Source: GCA-003244245 sp050699575 (GTDB lineage Bacteria > Actinomycetota > Actinomycetes > Mycobacteriales > Pseudonocardiaceae). Taken from it: DNA of 16,529 nucleotides. The stretch is from contig JBOHFG010000094.1 of NCBI GenBank assembly GCA_050699575.1, positions 1 to 16,529 of the forward strand. Reading direction: 5' to 3'. The notes beneath the pieces were generated by a model. It worked only from the letters and a program-made list of their open reading frames with translations, searched no databases and was not told the origin of the DNA. Made by a program: the position numbers and the translations under genes. This document shows, one piece after another, positions 1-6,678 of this stretch. Within the stretch, counting starts at the first letter, position 1, and each line of letters begins with the position of its first letter.

Positions 1-456
1 CGTGTGATCCGTGGTGGCGTGGTGGCGCCCAGGAACGGGTGTTACTACATTCGCCCTCGGCGTTTGATGCCTCAACGTATGAGGTGTGGGTGCCGCTGTT
101 GGGTGGTGGGCAGATCGTGATATCCCCGCCCGGTGAGATGGACATCCACTCGTTAGAACAAGTGATCACCCAGCACGACATTACTAGTGTTTTTCTCACG
201 ACGGCGTTGTTCAACCTCATGGCCGAGCACAGCCCTAGCTGCTGTGCAAGAATGCAGCAGGTGTGGACGGGAGGAGAGATGGTTTCTCCTTCGGCTATTC
301 AGTCGATCTTGGACGCGTGTCCCCAGGCTATTGTGGTGCATGTCTACGGCCCGACGGAGACCACCACGTTTGCTACCTGTCATGTGGTGCAACCTCGCCC
401 GGATCTGGCCTGGCATCGTCACTGTGACGGCCGCATCGTCGCTGACGCAAGCGGCG
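1..456 (+). pseudogene. NRPS adenylation-domain remnant (partial, frameshifted)
   Basis: The reading frame is open at the left edge and encodes the middle of an amino-acid-activating adenylation domain. HSPSAFDASTYEVWVPLLGG (from about base 48) matches the A4 region, and VYGPTETTTFA (about 342-374) is the A5 ATP-binding motif. After A5 the family pattern GTVPIGRPIADA can only be followed by changing frame: G-I-V-T is read in the +1 frame near 409-420, while GRIVADAS is read in the original frame near 429-453. This implies two compensating one-base indels. Similarity then stops, and A7-A10, the thiolation domain and everything downstream are missing. The intact enzyme would load a non-ribosomal peptide synthetase, but this copy cannot. 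It is probably a fossil of a biosynthetic cluster lying to the left. The family call is strong; the indel positions are approximate because the frame change lies in poorly conserved sequence. Confidence 0.85.
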
Positions 457-773
457 GGACTCCACCCCATTTCAGACGAATTTGCACACTCGGTGAGAAA
501 TCGTGTTCGAGGAGTGTGTTAGGTGAGGGTAAATATGAAACAGAAAGTACGCAGACCGCCACGCAATCGGACATACACTGCGCCATAAGGGTGGTGTTAT
601 TTTAGTTATCCTTAAGGATCCGTCATAATTGAACCACGCGAGTCTCAAACCGCCCGATGACGGTTTTGAGGGGGGGTTCTTGCGTGATCGTTGCAGGACT
701 TGGACCTGCGGCCCGATCTGACGGTTAGCTCAGGTCACGACCGCAAGGTTCCACCGCAGCGATAGACGTTTCT
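457..773. other. Intergenic stretch between NRPS remnant and small peptide gene
   Basis: No convincing gene is visible. The segment around 500-620 is clearly more AT-rich than the rest of the window (for example, runs like gtaaatatgaaacagaaag). It also contains a 12-base perfect palindrome (atccttaaggat, 608-619) and the terminator-like hairpin annotated separately. The AT-rich tract may be leftover foreign or rearranged DNA at the edge of the truncated NRPS gene. The promoter of the small peptide gene at 785 must lie in the last 100 bases, but no clear -10/-35 pair could be picked. Confidence 0.5.
644..677 (+). terminator. Hairpin resembling an intrinsic terminator
   Basis: ctcaaaccg (644-652) pairs with cggttttgag (661-670), leaving one bulged T and an eight-base loop. 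The stem is followed by a G run and ttct rather than a clean U tract. It would end transcription coming from the NRPS side before the small peptide gene. The folding is direct from sequence; the terminator function is inferred. Confidence 0.45.
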
Positions 774-780
774 AGGAGGA
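774..780 (+). promoter_or_regulatory. Strong Shine-Dalgarno site for the small peptide gene
   Basis: The sequence aggagga ends four bases before ATG 785. It is a near-perfect ribosome-binding site. It decides the start, because an in-frame TTG at 782 would be too close to it. Confidence 0.75.
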
Positions 781-784
781 TTTG

Positions 785-1009
785 ATGTCTGACTCACTGA
801 GTTTTGCTGAGCTTGAGGCGCAGCACGTAGAGTTGCTTCCAGCCCGTATCGTCCTCACGCTCTTCACCATCAGCGGCGGCACCAACGTGGGCGGCGACGG
901 CCAAGGCGCAGTAGGTGGTGTCGCCACCAACGTCGGCAAGGGGATCAACCAGTTCTTCAGCGCTGGCAGCGTCTTCGGCGCCAACGGCGCCAACGCTCCT
1001 CACTGGTGA
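785..1009 (+). CDS. Small Gly/Asn-rich peptide, RiPP-precursor-like
   Basis: The product is 74 residues, starting at ATG 785. Two parts are visible. The N-terminus (residues 1-27) is acidic and amphipathic and carries FAELEAQHVELLPARIVL. The rest (about 31-74) is very rich in Gly, Asn, Ala and Val, repeats TNVG and GAN, has no Cys, and ends in an aromatic HW. From memory, short actinobacterial ORFs with an ELxxQHVELLPAR-type N-terminus followed by a variable glycine-rich tail recur in genomes, usually annotated as hypothetical. A conserved leader followed by a variable tail is the layout of ribosomally made, post-translationally modified peptide precursors. No modification enzyme, protease or exporter is encoded next to it, and the nearest gene is convergent. 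It could instead be an unmodified secreted or structural peptide. The gene call is good because of the ribosome-binding site and the intact frame; the function is inference. Confidence 0.72.
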   Translation: MSDSLSFAELEAQHVELLPARIVLTLFTISGGTNVGGDGQGAVGGVATNVGKGINQFFSAGSVFGANGANAPHW

Positions 1010-1017
1010 ATCGAGCC

Positions 1018-1055
1018 GGTGCCGCTGGGCGATCACGTGATTGCCCAGCGGTGCC
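1018..1055. terminator. Long palindromic hairpin, probable bidirectional terminator
   Basis: Bases 1022-1036 pair with 1037-1051 over fifteen positions with one G-T wobble. Pairing continues outward to about 1018/1055 with further wobbles. The centre is the palindrome atcacgtgat, so there is essentially no loop in DNA. It starts nine bases after the stop of the small peptide gene. It also contains the stop codon (1033-1035) of the convergent MetE-like gene. The position suits a terminator serving both directions. There is no U tract, which is common for actinomycete terminators. Confidence 0.65.
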
Positions 1056-1857
1056 GTCGGCGCGTTGCGGGCTGTGGCATGGCGCCGTCCATGAGTGGTT
1101 CATCGGGGTGCACCATCCCCAGGTAGGGACCCATGGATCCCGGCAACTCTCGCAACAGCTCCAGGCCCTGGTAAAATGAGCCGGGTTTGCGGGGACGATG
1201 CATACCCGCAATCACCGGTGCGTGAATGTAGTGCAGGTTTGGCACATGCTGACCGATCGCCAAAGTCAGCTTAGCCATAGGCCTCATCCCATACAGCAGC
1301 GCCGGGCCAAACGGGCGAGCCCCGTAGCGACCGGCACATAGATGCACACCTGTTTCGACTCCTGACGGGAAGCCCGCGACGAGGTCTTGCAGCATGCGCG
1401 CGAGGCCGGCAATCACGTCCTTATTTCCAGCCAAGCAGTTGGCCGCAATGTTACTGACCGGAGTGTCGATCTGTAGTATAACATTTTTGACTTTCCGCCA
1501 GATTGACAACCTTGTCAACTTCGCGCCACGTTGCCATCGCGAAGGCATCGAACGCACGTTGGGAGCCAAAAAGGCTAGGCCAAGCCAAGTCGATAGGGTT
1601 GATGATACACACCTGTAGACCGGCACACCCAGATAACTCAGCGCCTTTATCCGACATTTCTTCACCGTTCTGACAACGGGCAGCTCGGCAAACTCTTCGA
1701 GCCGGTCAGCGACCCAGCCAGCGTTATCCTCCAATTCCCCGCCAGGCAGCGCCGACAGGTGCCTGCCGCATGAACGTGCCATCAGCTGCAGTGCTTCAGC
1801 ACTCGTACCAGCCAGATCAGCGATCATACTGCCCACAAAAAGCAGCCTGTACCTCAC
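1033..1857 (-). pseudogene. MetE/UroD-superfamily TIM-barrel protein, double frameshift
   Basis: The protein starts at GTG 1857 with GGAG a few bases upstream and reads MRYRLLFVGSM, the usual opening of a family of uncharacterised actinobacterial proteins related to cobalamin-independent methionine synthase and uroporphyrinogen decarboxylase. The family-like sequence leaves this frame near base 1620-1630 (after GVPVYR), continues in another leftward frame as IINPIDLAWPSLFGSQRAFD...VVNLAESQ, and returns at an A run near 1487-1492 to NVILQIDTPVSNIAAN. VHLCAG near the C-terminal third matches the His-x-Cys zinc-ligand motif of MetE. A net zero shift keeps a 274-residue open frame, but roughly 45 central residues are scrambled. 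It is either a decayed gene or carries two sequencing errors. The substrate is unknown. Confidence 0.68.
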
Positions 1858-1930
1858 GACGTCTCCGATCCGTAGTACTCATGTGGGGCTGCGCCGTGTT
1901 GACGCCGCCGGTACTGTACGGAGGGTCGAC

Positions 1931-2713
1931 ATGCCACGCACGGGAAAGACGGCCCTGGTCACCGGTGCCTCAGCCGGGCTCGGCGCGCAGTTCGCACGGC
2001 TGTTCGCCGCCGACGGTCACGACGTCGTGCTCGTTGCCCGTCGGCGCGACAAGCTCGATCAGCTGGCCACTGAGCTGAGCCAGGCACACGGGATCCACCC
2101 GACCGTCATCGCCGCCGATCTGACCGATCCGAAGGCGTCACCGCATCTCCATGAGGAGCTGATCCAGGCGGGTATCGAGGTGGAGTTCCTGGTCAACAAC
2201 GCCGGTTTCGCGGCGAATGGAGCCTTCGCCGAGCTGGAGCTCGCGCGCGGGCTGGACATGATCGAGCTCAACATCATGGCCCTGACGCACCTGACGGGCT
2301 TGTTCCTGCCAGCGATGATCACTCGGCGCAGCGGCCGCATCCTCAACGTCAGCTCGATGGCGGGGTTCCTGCCAGGACCATTCATGGCGACGTACTACGC
2401 CTCCAAGGCATATGTGCTCAGCTTCACCGAAGCACTTGCCCACGAGCTACGAGGCACGGGCGTCACAGCCACGGTGCTGTGCCCGGGCCCCACGGCGACC
2501 GAGATCTTCCAGGTGGCCGATGCCGAGAACTCAGTACTCGCCAAGGGCCATCTCGCGGACGCGGCCTCCGTTGCACTCTACGGCTACCGCTCGATGCTCA
2601 GCGGCAAGACGATCGCGATCCCGGGCGTGCCCAACAAACTCGCTCGGCAAGCGCTGCGCGTGAGCCCGCGCTCGGCGATGCGCGAACTTGCCGAACGGCT
2701 CAACAAGCCCTGA
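1931..2713 (+). CDS. Short-chain dehydrogenase/reductase (classical SDR)
   Basis: The protein is 260 residues, starting at ATG 1931 behind ggaggg (1920-1925). The frame is open further upstream, but the SDR fold begins here. Residues 11-18 (TGASAGLG) form the glycine-rich cofactor loop, Arg37-Arg39 after the second strand suggest NADP(H), and NNAG lies at 89-92. The catalytic set is Asn114, Ser142, Tyr155 and Lys159 (YYASK). The sequence between Ser and Tyr (MAGFLPGPFMAT) and the PGPTATEIF after the active site resemble the DltE-type SDR group (COG0300). It is a soluble NAD(P)-dependent oxidoreductase acting on an unknown carbonyl or alcohol. Its stop codon directly abuts that of the convergent prenyltransferase gene. 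No operon partner is visible. The family is certain; the substrate cannot be told. Confidence 0.93.
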   Translation: MPRTGKTALVTGASAGLGAQFARLFAADGHDVVLVARRRDKLDQLATELSQAHGIHPTVIAADLTDPKASPHLHEELIQAGIEVEFLVNNAGFAANGAFAELELARGLDMIELNIMALTHLTGLFLPAMITRRSGRILNVSSMAGFLPGPFMATYYASKAYVLSFTEALAHELRGTGVTATVLCPGPTATEIFQVADAENSVLAKGHLADAASVALYGYRSMLSGKTIAIPGVPNKLARQALRVSPRSAMRELAERLNKP

Positions 2714-3718
2714 TCAGATCCCTGCGATGGCAGCCACGGCGAGGCCCGCGACAAGCAGCGGGCCGGCGATTCGCAGGTGCACGAACGCCAGCGCGGCGAA
2801 CCACAGCGGCCACACCGGCACCGGGCGCGGCGGCTGCTCCGGCCGGGGCCGGCGGAACCACGGCCACACCGTGACCAGCCGGTAGCACCCGCCGAACGCG
2901 AGCAGCGCCGGCCACGGCAGCGCACCCACCAGCACGCAGACCACGATGAGCAGGTAAAAGCCGGCCATCAGGGCTAGCGTCGCGGCCCGGGCCCGCCGCT
3001 CGCCCAGCAGCACCGGCAGCGTGCGAATGCCCAGCGGCTCGTCGTAGGGAATCTTGTCGGTGTGCTTGCCCATCAGCACCGACGTGCACAGCAGCGCATA
3101 GGGCAATGACGCCAGCAGCACCTGCCAGGTGATCGACCCGACCGCCGCGTAGTACGTGCCACCGACCATCAGCGGCCCCCACACCACCAGCACATCCGGC
3201 TCCCCCAGGCCACGCTTCTTCAGCCGCAGCGGCGGTGCGGTGTAGGCCACCGACAGCACGAACCCAGCCAGCGCGAATGCCACCACCGGCCAGCCCCGCG
3301 CCAGCGCGAGCACGACGAGGATTGCCAGGTCAACGGCGTTGACGATGAGCACCGACGCGATCAGTGTCCGGCGGGTGACCAGCCCGGACAGGATCGGATG
3401 CGGGGCATACAGCGCACGTGGGTAGCTCGCGGTGTCCGAACCGGCGCTGGTGTCGTAGAGGTCGTTCATCAGGTTGTTGGCCAGGTGCGCCAGGGTGATC
3501 CCGATGACGGCCAGGACGAGCCAGCGCCAGTCGAGGCCGGGTGCGCGGGCGGCGAGCAGACCGGCCACCAGCCCGGCGACCAGCGTCATCGGCAACACAG
3601 CGGCGCGAGAGACCACGATCCAGCGGGTCACTGCGTCGATCGGGCCATCGGGCGGGTTGGTCGTGCTCAGGGCGTAGCGCCAAGCACTCACCCGGGAGCG
3701 AGCCGCAGCATCGGTCAC
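2714..3718 (-). CDS. UbiA-family prenyltransferase, MenA-like
   Basis: The protein is 334 residues, starting at GTG 3718 with a gaggg just upstream. It is an integral membrane protein with about eight or nine hydrophobic segments. The first Asp-rich motif is NDLYD (85-89) and the second region is DKIPYDEPLGIRTLPVLLG (from 221), the pair that binds the Mg-diphosphate of the polyprenyl donor. The second motif, with its G-x-RTLPVxLG continuation, resembles MenA (1,4-dihydroxy-2-naphthoate prenyltransferase) more than UbiA or heme O synthase. It would transfer a polyprenyl chain to an aromatic acceptor in the membrane. It is the third gene leftward from the copper-type operator, 58 bases behind the His-rich lipoprotein gene. 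It may therefore be a specialised paralogue rather than the housekeeping menaquinone enzyme. The acceptor is inferred only. Confidence 0.88.
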   Translation of the reverse strand: MTDAAARSRVSAWRYALSTTNPPDGPIDAVTRWIVVSRAAVLPMTLVAGLVAGLLAARAPGLDWRWLVLAVIGITLAHLANNLMNDLYDTSAGSDTASYPRALYAPHPILSGLVTRRTLIASVLIVNAVDLAILVVLALARGWPVVAFALAGFVLSVAYTAPPLRLKKRGLGEPDVLVVWGPLMVGGTYYAAVGSITWQVLLASLPYALLCTSVLMGKHTDKIPYDEPLGIRTLPVLLGERRARAATLALMAGFYLLIVVCVLVGALPWPALLAFGGCYRLVTVWPWFRRPRPEQPPRPVPVWPLWFAALAFVHLRIAGPLLVAGLAVAAIAGI

Positions 3719-3776
3719 ACCCTCGAGCCTGGCACATCGACGGCCGGATCGGTCCGCGCACGGCGTACACCACGGG

Positions 3777-4649
3777 TTATCCGACGGCGAGCGTCACCGC
3801 CGCGGTGTGCGGCACACCTGCGATCTGGAACTGCAGAAACAACCGCCAGTTGCCGGCTTTGGGCAGGCTCGCCGCAAACGACAGGGCAGGACCTCCGTGG
3901 TCTCCGTTGACCGTGCCGTGCGGGTGCAGGTGGGCGAAGGCGAGGTCGTTGTCGTGAAAGGCGGTCAGGTGCGCGTAGGTGCCCAGGTAGGGCTGCAGGT
4001 CGGTGACCGGCTGACCGTCCTGGGACACCGTGACGTTCAGCGTGTGTTCCCGGCCGGCCGTGATCTGATCACCGGAGAGCGTCACGGTATAGCCGTCGGC
4101 CTGGGTGGTCATCGACGCCGCCGGCAACGGCGTCGCGGTTGCGGCTCCGGGCACGGTGACCAGCTGGCTGAGCACCAGAGGCACCGTCGCGCCGGAGGGA
4201 TCCTTGGTGATGAACGAGGTGTACGCCCGGTAGGTCCCCGGCTGAGCTGGTCCCAGTGGGGCGGTCCATGTCCCGTCGGCGCGCATGCTGGGGTGGATGT
4301 GCTGGAAACCGGTCAGGTCGGAGCGGATCAGGTAGAAATGCATCAGCTTCGTCTGGTCCGGCTCGAACGCGGTGACCGGCCTGCCGCCAGCGCCGAGGAT
4401 ACGGAACTGCCACGAAGCCGGTTGACCGGCCGGCAGCGACGAGGTGGCTGCGGCGAGCCGGAAACCGGAGGCATCGGCGGTCAAGCCATCACCGGTAGGC
4501 ATGCCGTCATGGTGGGACGCGCTCGGCGCGGTTGTTGCGTGGTGGTCCATCCCGGACGTGCCGGCGGAGCCACCACAGGACGTCACGAGGAGAGCCGTCA
4601 AAGGGATTGCGGCCAAGGCGCGAGCACGCCACCAGGTAGATGTCAACAT
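3777..4649 (-). CDS. His-rich secreted lipoprotein, probable metal-binding
   Basis: ATG 4649 is preferred because it puts a textbook signal peptide at the N-terminus: positive residues, a hydrophobic stretch, then the lipobox LVTSC with Cys25. An upstream in-frame start would add 20 residues. The mature part opens with metal-ligand-rich sequence (GMDHHATT, SHHDGM) and then shows two similar beta-rich halves. Each half carries an aromatic/His block: LMHFYLIRSDLTGFQHIHP in the first, and HLTAFHDND plus FAHLHPHG in the second. The 290-residue product should be anchored outside the membrane. His/Met clusters with this layout suggest copper or another soft metal, which fits the operator upstream of the preceding gene. 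Similar proteins are usually annotated as hypothetical secreted proteins. The lipoprotein nature is clear; the metal identity is inferred from context. Confidence 0.8.
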   Translation of the reverse strand: MLTSTWWRARALAAIPLTALLVTSCGGSAGTSGMDHHATTAPSASHHDGMPTGDGLTADASGFRLAAATSSLPAGQPASWQFRILGAGGRPVTAFEPDQTKLMHFYLIRSDLTGFQHIHPSMRADGTWTAPLGPAQPGTYRAYTSFITKDPSGATVPLVLSQLVTVPGAATATPLPAASMTTQADGYTVTLSGDQITAGREHTLNVTVSQDGQPVTDLQPYLGTYAHLTAFHDNDLAFAHLHPHGTVNGDHGGPALSFAASLPKAGNWRLFLQFQIAGVPHTAAVTLAVG

Positions 4650-4675
4650 CGGAGTCCAGTGAGCCTTTCCGGAGA

Positions 4676-4693
4676 GCACGCCGCGCGGCGTGC
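4676..4693. repeat. 18-base perfect palindrome upstream of lipoprotein gene
   Basis: gcacgccgcgcggcgtgc is fully self-complementary. It lies 27 bases upstream of the lipoprotein start, in the 101-base gap after the DUF6153-like gene. A second small stem (gctgacc 4714-4720 with ggtcagc 4735-4741) lies beside it. It could attenuate transcription within the leftward operon or be an operator. The structure is seen; the role is unknown. Confidence 0.4.
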
Positions 4694-4750
4694 ACGGTGA
4701 ACAGGACACAGCGGCTGACCAAACCGGTGGGCTCGGTCAGCGGGCGTCTG

Positions 4751-5194
4751 TCACGTCCGGGACAAACACAGAGTCCTCAGCAGGGCAGACCCGGCTATCG
4801 GCGGAGCGCGGAGCCGCTGGTTGCTCGGAGAGGTCACCCGGCCCGGGGGCCTGAGCAGCCCGACGACGCTGACACCCAGCAGCAGCGCCAGCAGCCCGGC
4901 CCATCCCGGCGGCGGGGGTGTCGACACGCACAATGCGCCCGACTCACCAGCATCCGACCCAACCTCAGACACATCATACGCCGGCGAGTGGCTCACCGAT
5001 GCGGCCATGGCACCAGCCGCCATATCGAGTTCGGCGGGCGCCGCTGCCGGGTGCACCATCGGCAGTGCGAGCATTCCGGCTCCGCCGTGACATCCCTGCA
5101 TGGGCAGGCCGTGCATGAGGAACAATCCGGCAAGCACCGCGCATACGGCGACCAGGCGGGCCGTGGCCCGCACCAAGGGTGCGCCGCCGTTCAT
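4751..5194 (-). CDS. Small membrane protein, DUF6153-like, metal-associated
   Basis: The product is 147 residues, starting at ATG 5194 behind gggag. The open frame continues upstream to 5317, but that part overlaps the operator and lacks a ribosome-binding site. A first membrane segment (about residues 8-28, ending in LFLMHGLPM) is followed by QGCHGGAGMLALPMVHP, rich in His, Met and Cys. A variable Ala/Ser linker leads to a second hydrophobic segment (GWAGLLALLLGVSVVGLL) and a basic, Arg-rich tail. This layout matches small actinobacterial DUF6153 proteins, which I recall near copper genes. It is the first gene leftward of the CsoR-like box. Its role in sensing, delivering or exporting metal is not established. 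Confidence 0.7.
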   Translation of the reverse strand: MNGGAPLVRATARLVAVCAVLAGLFLMHGLPMQGCHGGAGMLALPMVHPAAAPAELDMAAGAMAASVSHSPAYDVSEVGSDAGESGALCVSTPPPPGWAGLLALLLGVSVVGLLRPPGRVTSPSNQRLRAPPIAGSALLRTLCLSRT

Positions 5195-5307
5195 CGTATC
5201 TCCCGTCGAACTCGAACTACCCCCACGGTACTCACGCACGCCCGCAGCGAACGTCGTGCGGGACACCGTGACAACCGTGATTCTGCAGACTACGGTTGCG
5301 ACGACAA

Positions 5308-5324
5308 ATACCCCCATAGGGTAT
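5308..5324. promoter_or_regulatory. CsoR/RicR-type copper operator
   Basis: atacccccatagggtat is an imperfect palindrome with the TACCCCnnnnGGGTA pattern of actinobacterial copper-responsive CsoR-family operators. It lies between divergent genes, 113 bases from the DUF6153-like start and 17 bases before the permease start. On the plus strand a possible -35 (ttgcga, 5296-5301) puts the box over the -10 region. On the minus strand ttgtcg and agaatc, 17 bases apart, lie just downstream of it. Bound apo-repressor would block the permease promoter directly. No csoR gene is in the window. Confidence 0.75.
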
Positions 5325-5341
5325 TAGAGAAGGTGGTTGTC

Positions 5342-6505
5342 GTGGGCGCGATCAGGCACGCGTTGGCGTTGGCGGGGTCGATGACCTGGGAGATCCTGTG
5401 GGCATTGATCCTCGGGTTCGCGCTGTCCGCGGTGGTGCAGGCGGTGGTACGAAAATCCACCATCGTGCGGCTGCTCGGTGACGACCACCCCCGCACCCTC
5501 GCGGTCGCCTCCACCCTGGGAGCGGCGTCCTCGTCGTGCTCCTACGCCGCGGTGGCGCTGGCCCGATCGTTGTTCCGCAAAGGCGCGAACTTCACCGCGG
5601 CGATGGCCTTCGAGATCGGCTCCACCAACTTGGTGATCGAGATGGGGGTGATCCTGGCCCTGCTGTTGGGCTGGCAGTTCACCGCAGCCGAGTTCGTCGG
5701 CGGTCCGATCATGATTCTCCTGGTGGCCGTGCTGTTCCGGCTCGTCGTCCGCCAGCAACTGATCGACAAGGCCCGCGAACAGGCCGACAAAGGCTTGGCC
5801 GGCGCCATGGAAGGCCATGCCGCAATGGACATGTCCGTACCCGCCGCGGGCTCGTTCTGGACCAGACTGGGCTCAGCGGAGGGATTCACCGCGGTGGCGC
5901 ACGTGTTCGTCATGGAGTGGGCCGCGATCCTGCGCGATCTCGTGATCGGACTGCTCATCGCCGGGGCCATCGGCGCCTGGGTACCCGACTCGTGGTGGCG
6001 CGTCTTGTTCTTCACCGATCACCCGGTGGGCTCGGCACTGTGGGGACCGATCATCGGGCCGATCGTGGCAATCCTCAGCTTCGTCTGCTCGATTGGTAAC
6101 GTCCCTTTGGCAGCCGTGCTGTGGAACGGCGGCATCAGCTTCGGCGGCGTGGTCTCGTTCCTCTTCGCGGACCTGCTGATCCTGCCAATCCTCACTATCT
6201 ACCGCCGCTACTACGGCGCACGGATGGCGCTGGTGCTGCTGGGCACCTTCTATGCCGCCATGGTCAGTGCCGGCTACCTCGTGGAACTCCTCTTCGGGGT
6301 GGCCGGGTTGATCCCCGCGCAGCGCTCAGCGACGGTGATGACAGAAGGCATCTCGTGGAACTACACCACCTGGCTCAACATCGCTTTCCTGCTTCTGGCG
6401 GCCATGCTCATCGTTCGTTTCGTACGCACCGGCGGGATCGCCATGCTGCGCATGATGGGCGGCTCCCCCGATACCACGCACGAGCACCATCGGAATCGAC
6501 GATGA
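5342..6505 (+). CDS. COG0701/UPF0718-type permease, copper-operator controlled
   Basis: The product is 387 residues, starting at GTG 5342 with gagaagg 5327-5333 upstream. The open frame extends left to 4640, but that part is antisense to the DUF6153-like gene and not membrane-like. It is a polytopic membrane protein with eight or more hydrophobic segments. Two related half-repeats are visible: SSSCSYAAVALARSLFRKG with Cys66, and SFVCSIGNVPLAAVLWNGG with Cys249. This CS...P/A...G pattern is the signature of the DUF318/COG0701 permeases, some of which (ArsP) export organoarsenicals. A His/Met stretch (EGHAAMDMS) lies in the central cytoplasmic or loop region, and the C-terminus ends in HEHHRNRR. 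With the CsoR-like box directly upstream, export of copper or a copper complex is a reasonable guess. The family is firm; the substrate is inferred. Confidence 0.85.
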   Translation: MGAIRHALALAGSMTWEILWALILGFALSAVVQAVVRKSTIVRLLGDDHPRTLAVASTLGAASSSCSYAAVALARSLFRKGANFTAAMAFEIGSTNLVIEMGVILALLLGWQFTAAEFVGGPIMILLVAVLFRLVVRQQLIDKAREQADKGLAGAMEGHAAMDMSVPAAGSFWTRLGSAEGFTAVAHVFVMEWAAILRDLVIGLLIAGAIGAWVPDSWWRVLFFTDHPVGSALWGPIIGPIVAILSFVCSIGNVPLAAVLWNGGISFGGVVSFLFADLLILPILTIYRRYYGARMALVLLGTFYAAMVSAGYLVELLFGVAGLIPAQRSATVMTEGISWNYTTWLNIAFLLLAAMLIVRFVRTGGIAMLRMMGGSPDTTHEHHRNRR

Positions 6506-6528
6506 GCAACGCGCAGCTGCCGACGTGA
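6502..6528 (+). pseudogene. Eight-codon ORF stub overlapping the permease stop
   Basis: ATG 6502 overlaps the permease stop in the ATGA arrangement typical of translationally coupled operon genes, but the frame ends after MSNAQLPT at TGA 6526-6528. It most likely marks the first codons of a lost operon partner, cut by a deletion or rearrangement. A chance ATG is the alternative. Confidence 0.4.
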
Positions 6529-6539
6529 CGGCCGAGGTC

Positions 6540-6650
6540 ATCCGCCCCTCGTCGCACGATCGCGAGCAGGTCAGGCCGTACCTGCTGCCAGGCGTTGAGT
6601 GAAACTGGTCGCCACCAGTAGTCGTTAGGGCACAGAATGTCACGGTCATC
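6540..6650 (-). pseudogene. Possible leftward gene fragment
   Basis: On the minus strand this stretch reads RDILCPNDYWWRPVSLNAWQ followed by QVRPDLLAIVRRGAD, unusually protein-like (Trp-rich, then a helical segment) for otherwise empty DNA. It has no plausible start, and the frame runs on into sequence antisense to the permease end. It may be the remnant of a gene broken when the copper module and the ESX island were joined. I cannot name a family. Confidence 0.25.
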
Positions 6651-6678
6651 ACGAGTTGCGGGTCCAAGGGAGGATGCT

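Noticed and set aside
2711..2716. TGATCA where the SDR and prenyltransferase stops meet, as a special regulatory site
   Set aside because: It is simply two stop codons back to back on opposite strands; no further structure was seen.
3807..4700. Rightward 297-residue ORF
   Set aside because: It is antisense to the His-rich lipoprotein, with Arg/Gly-biased composition typical of a high-GC shadow frame.
4640..5341. Long rightward extension of the permease frame by about 230 codons
   Set aside because: The extension is Arg/His-rich, antisense to the DUF6153-like gene and the operator, and has no ribosome-binding site. The membrane protein begins at 5342.
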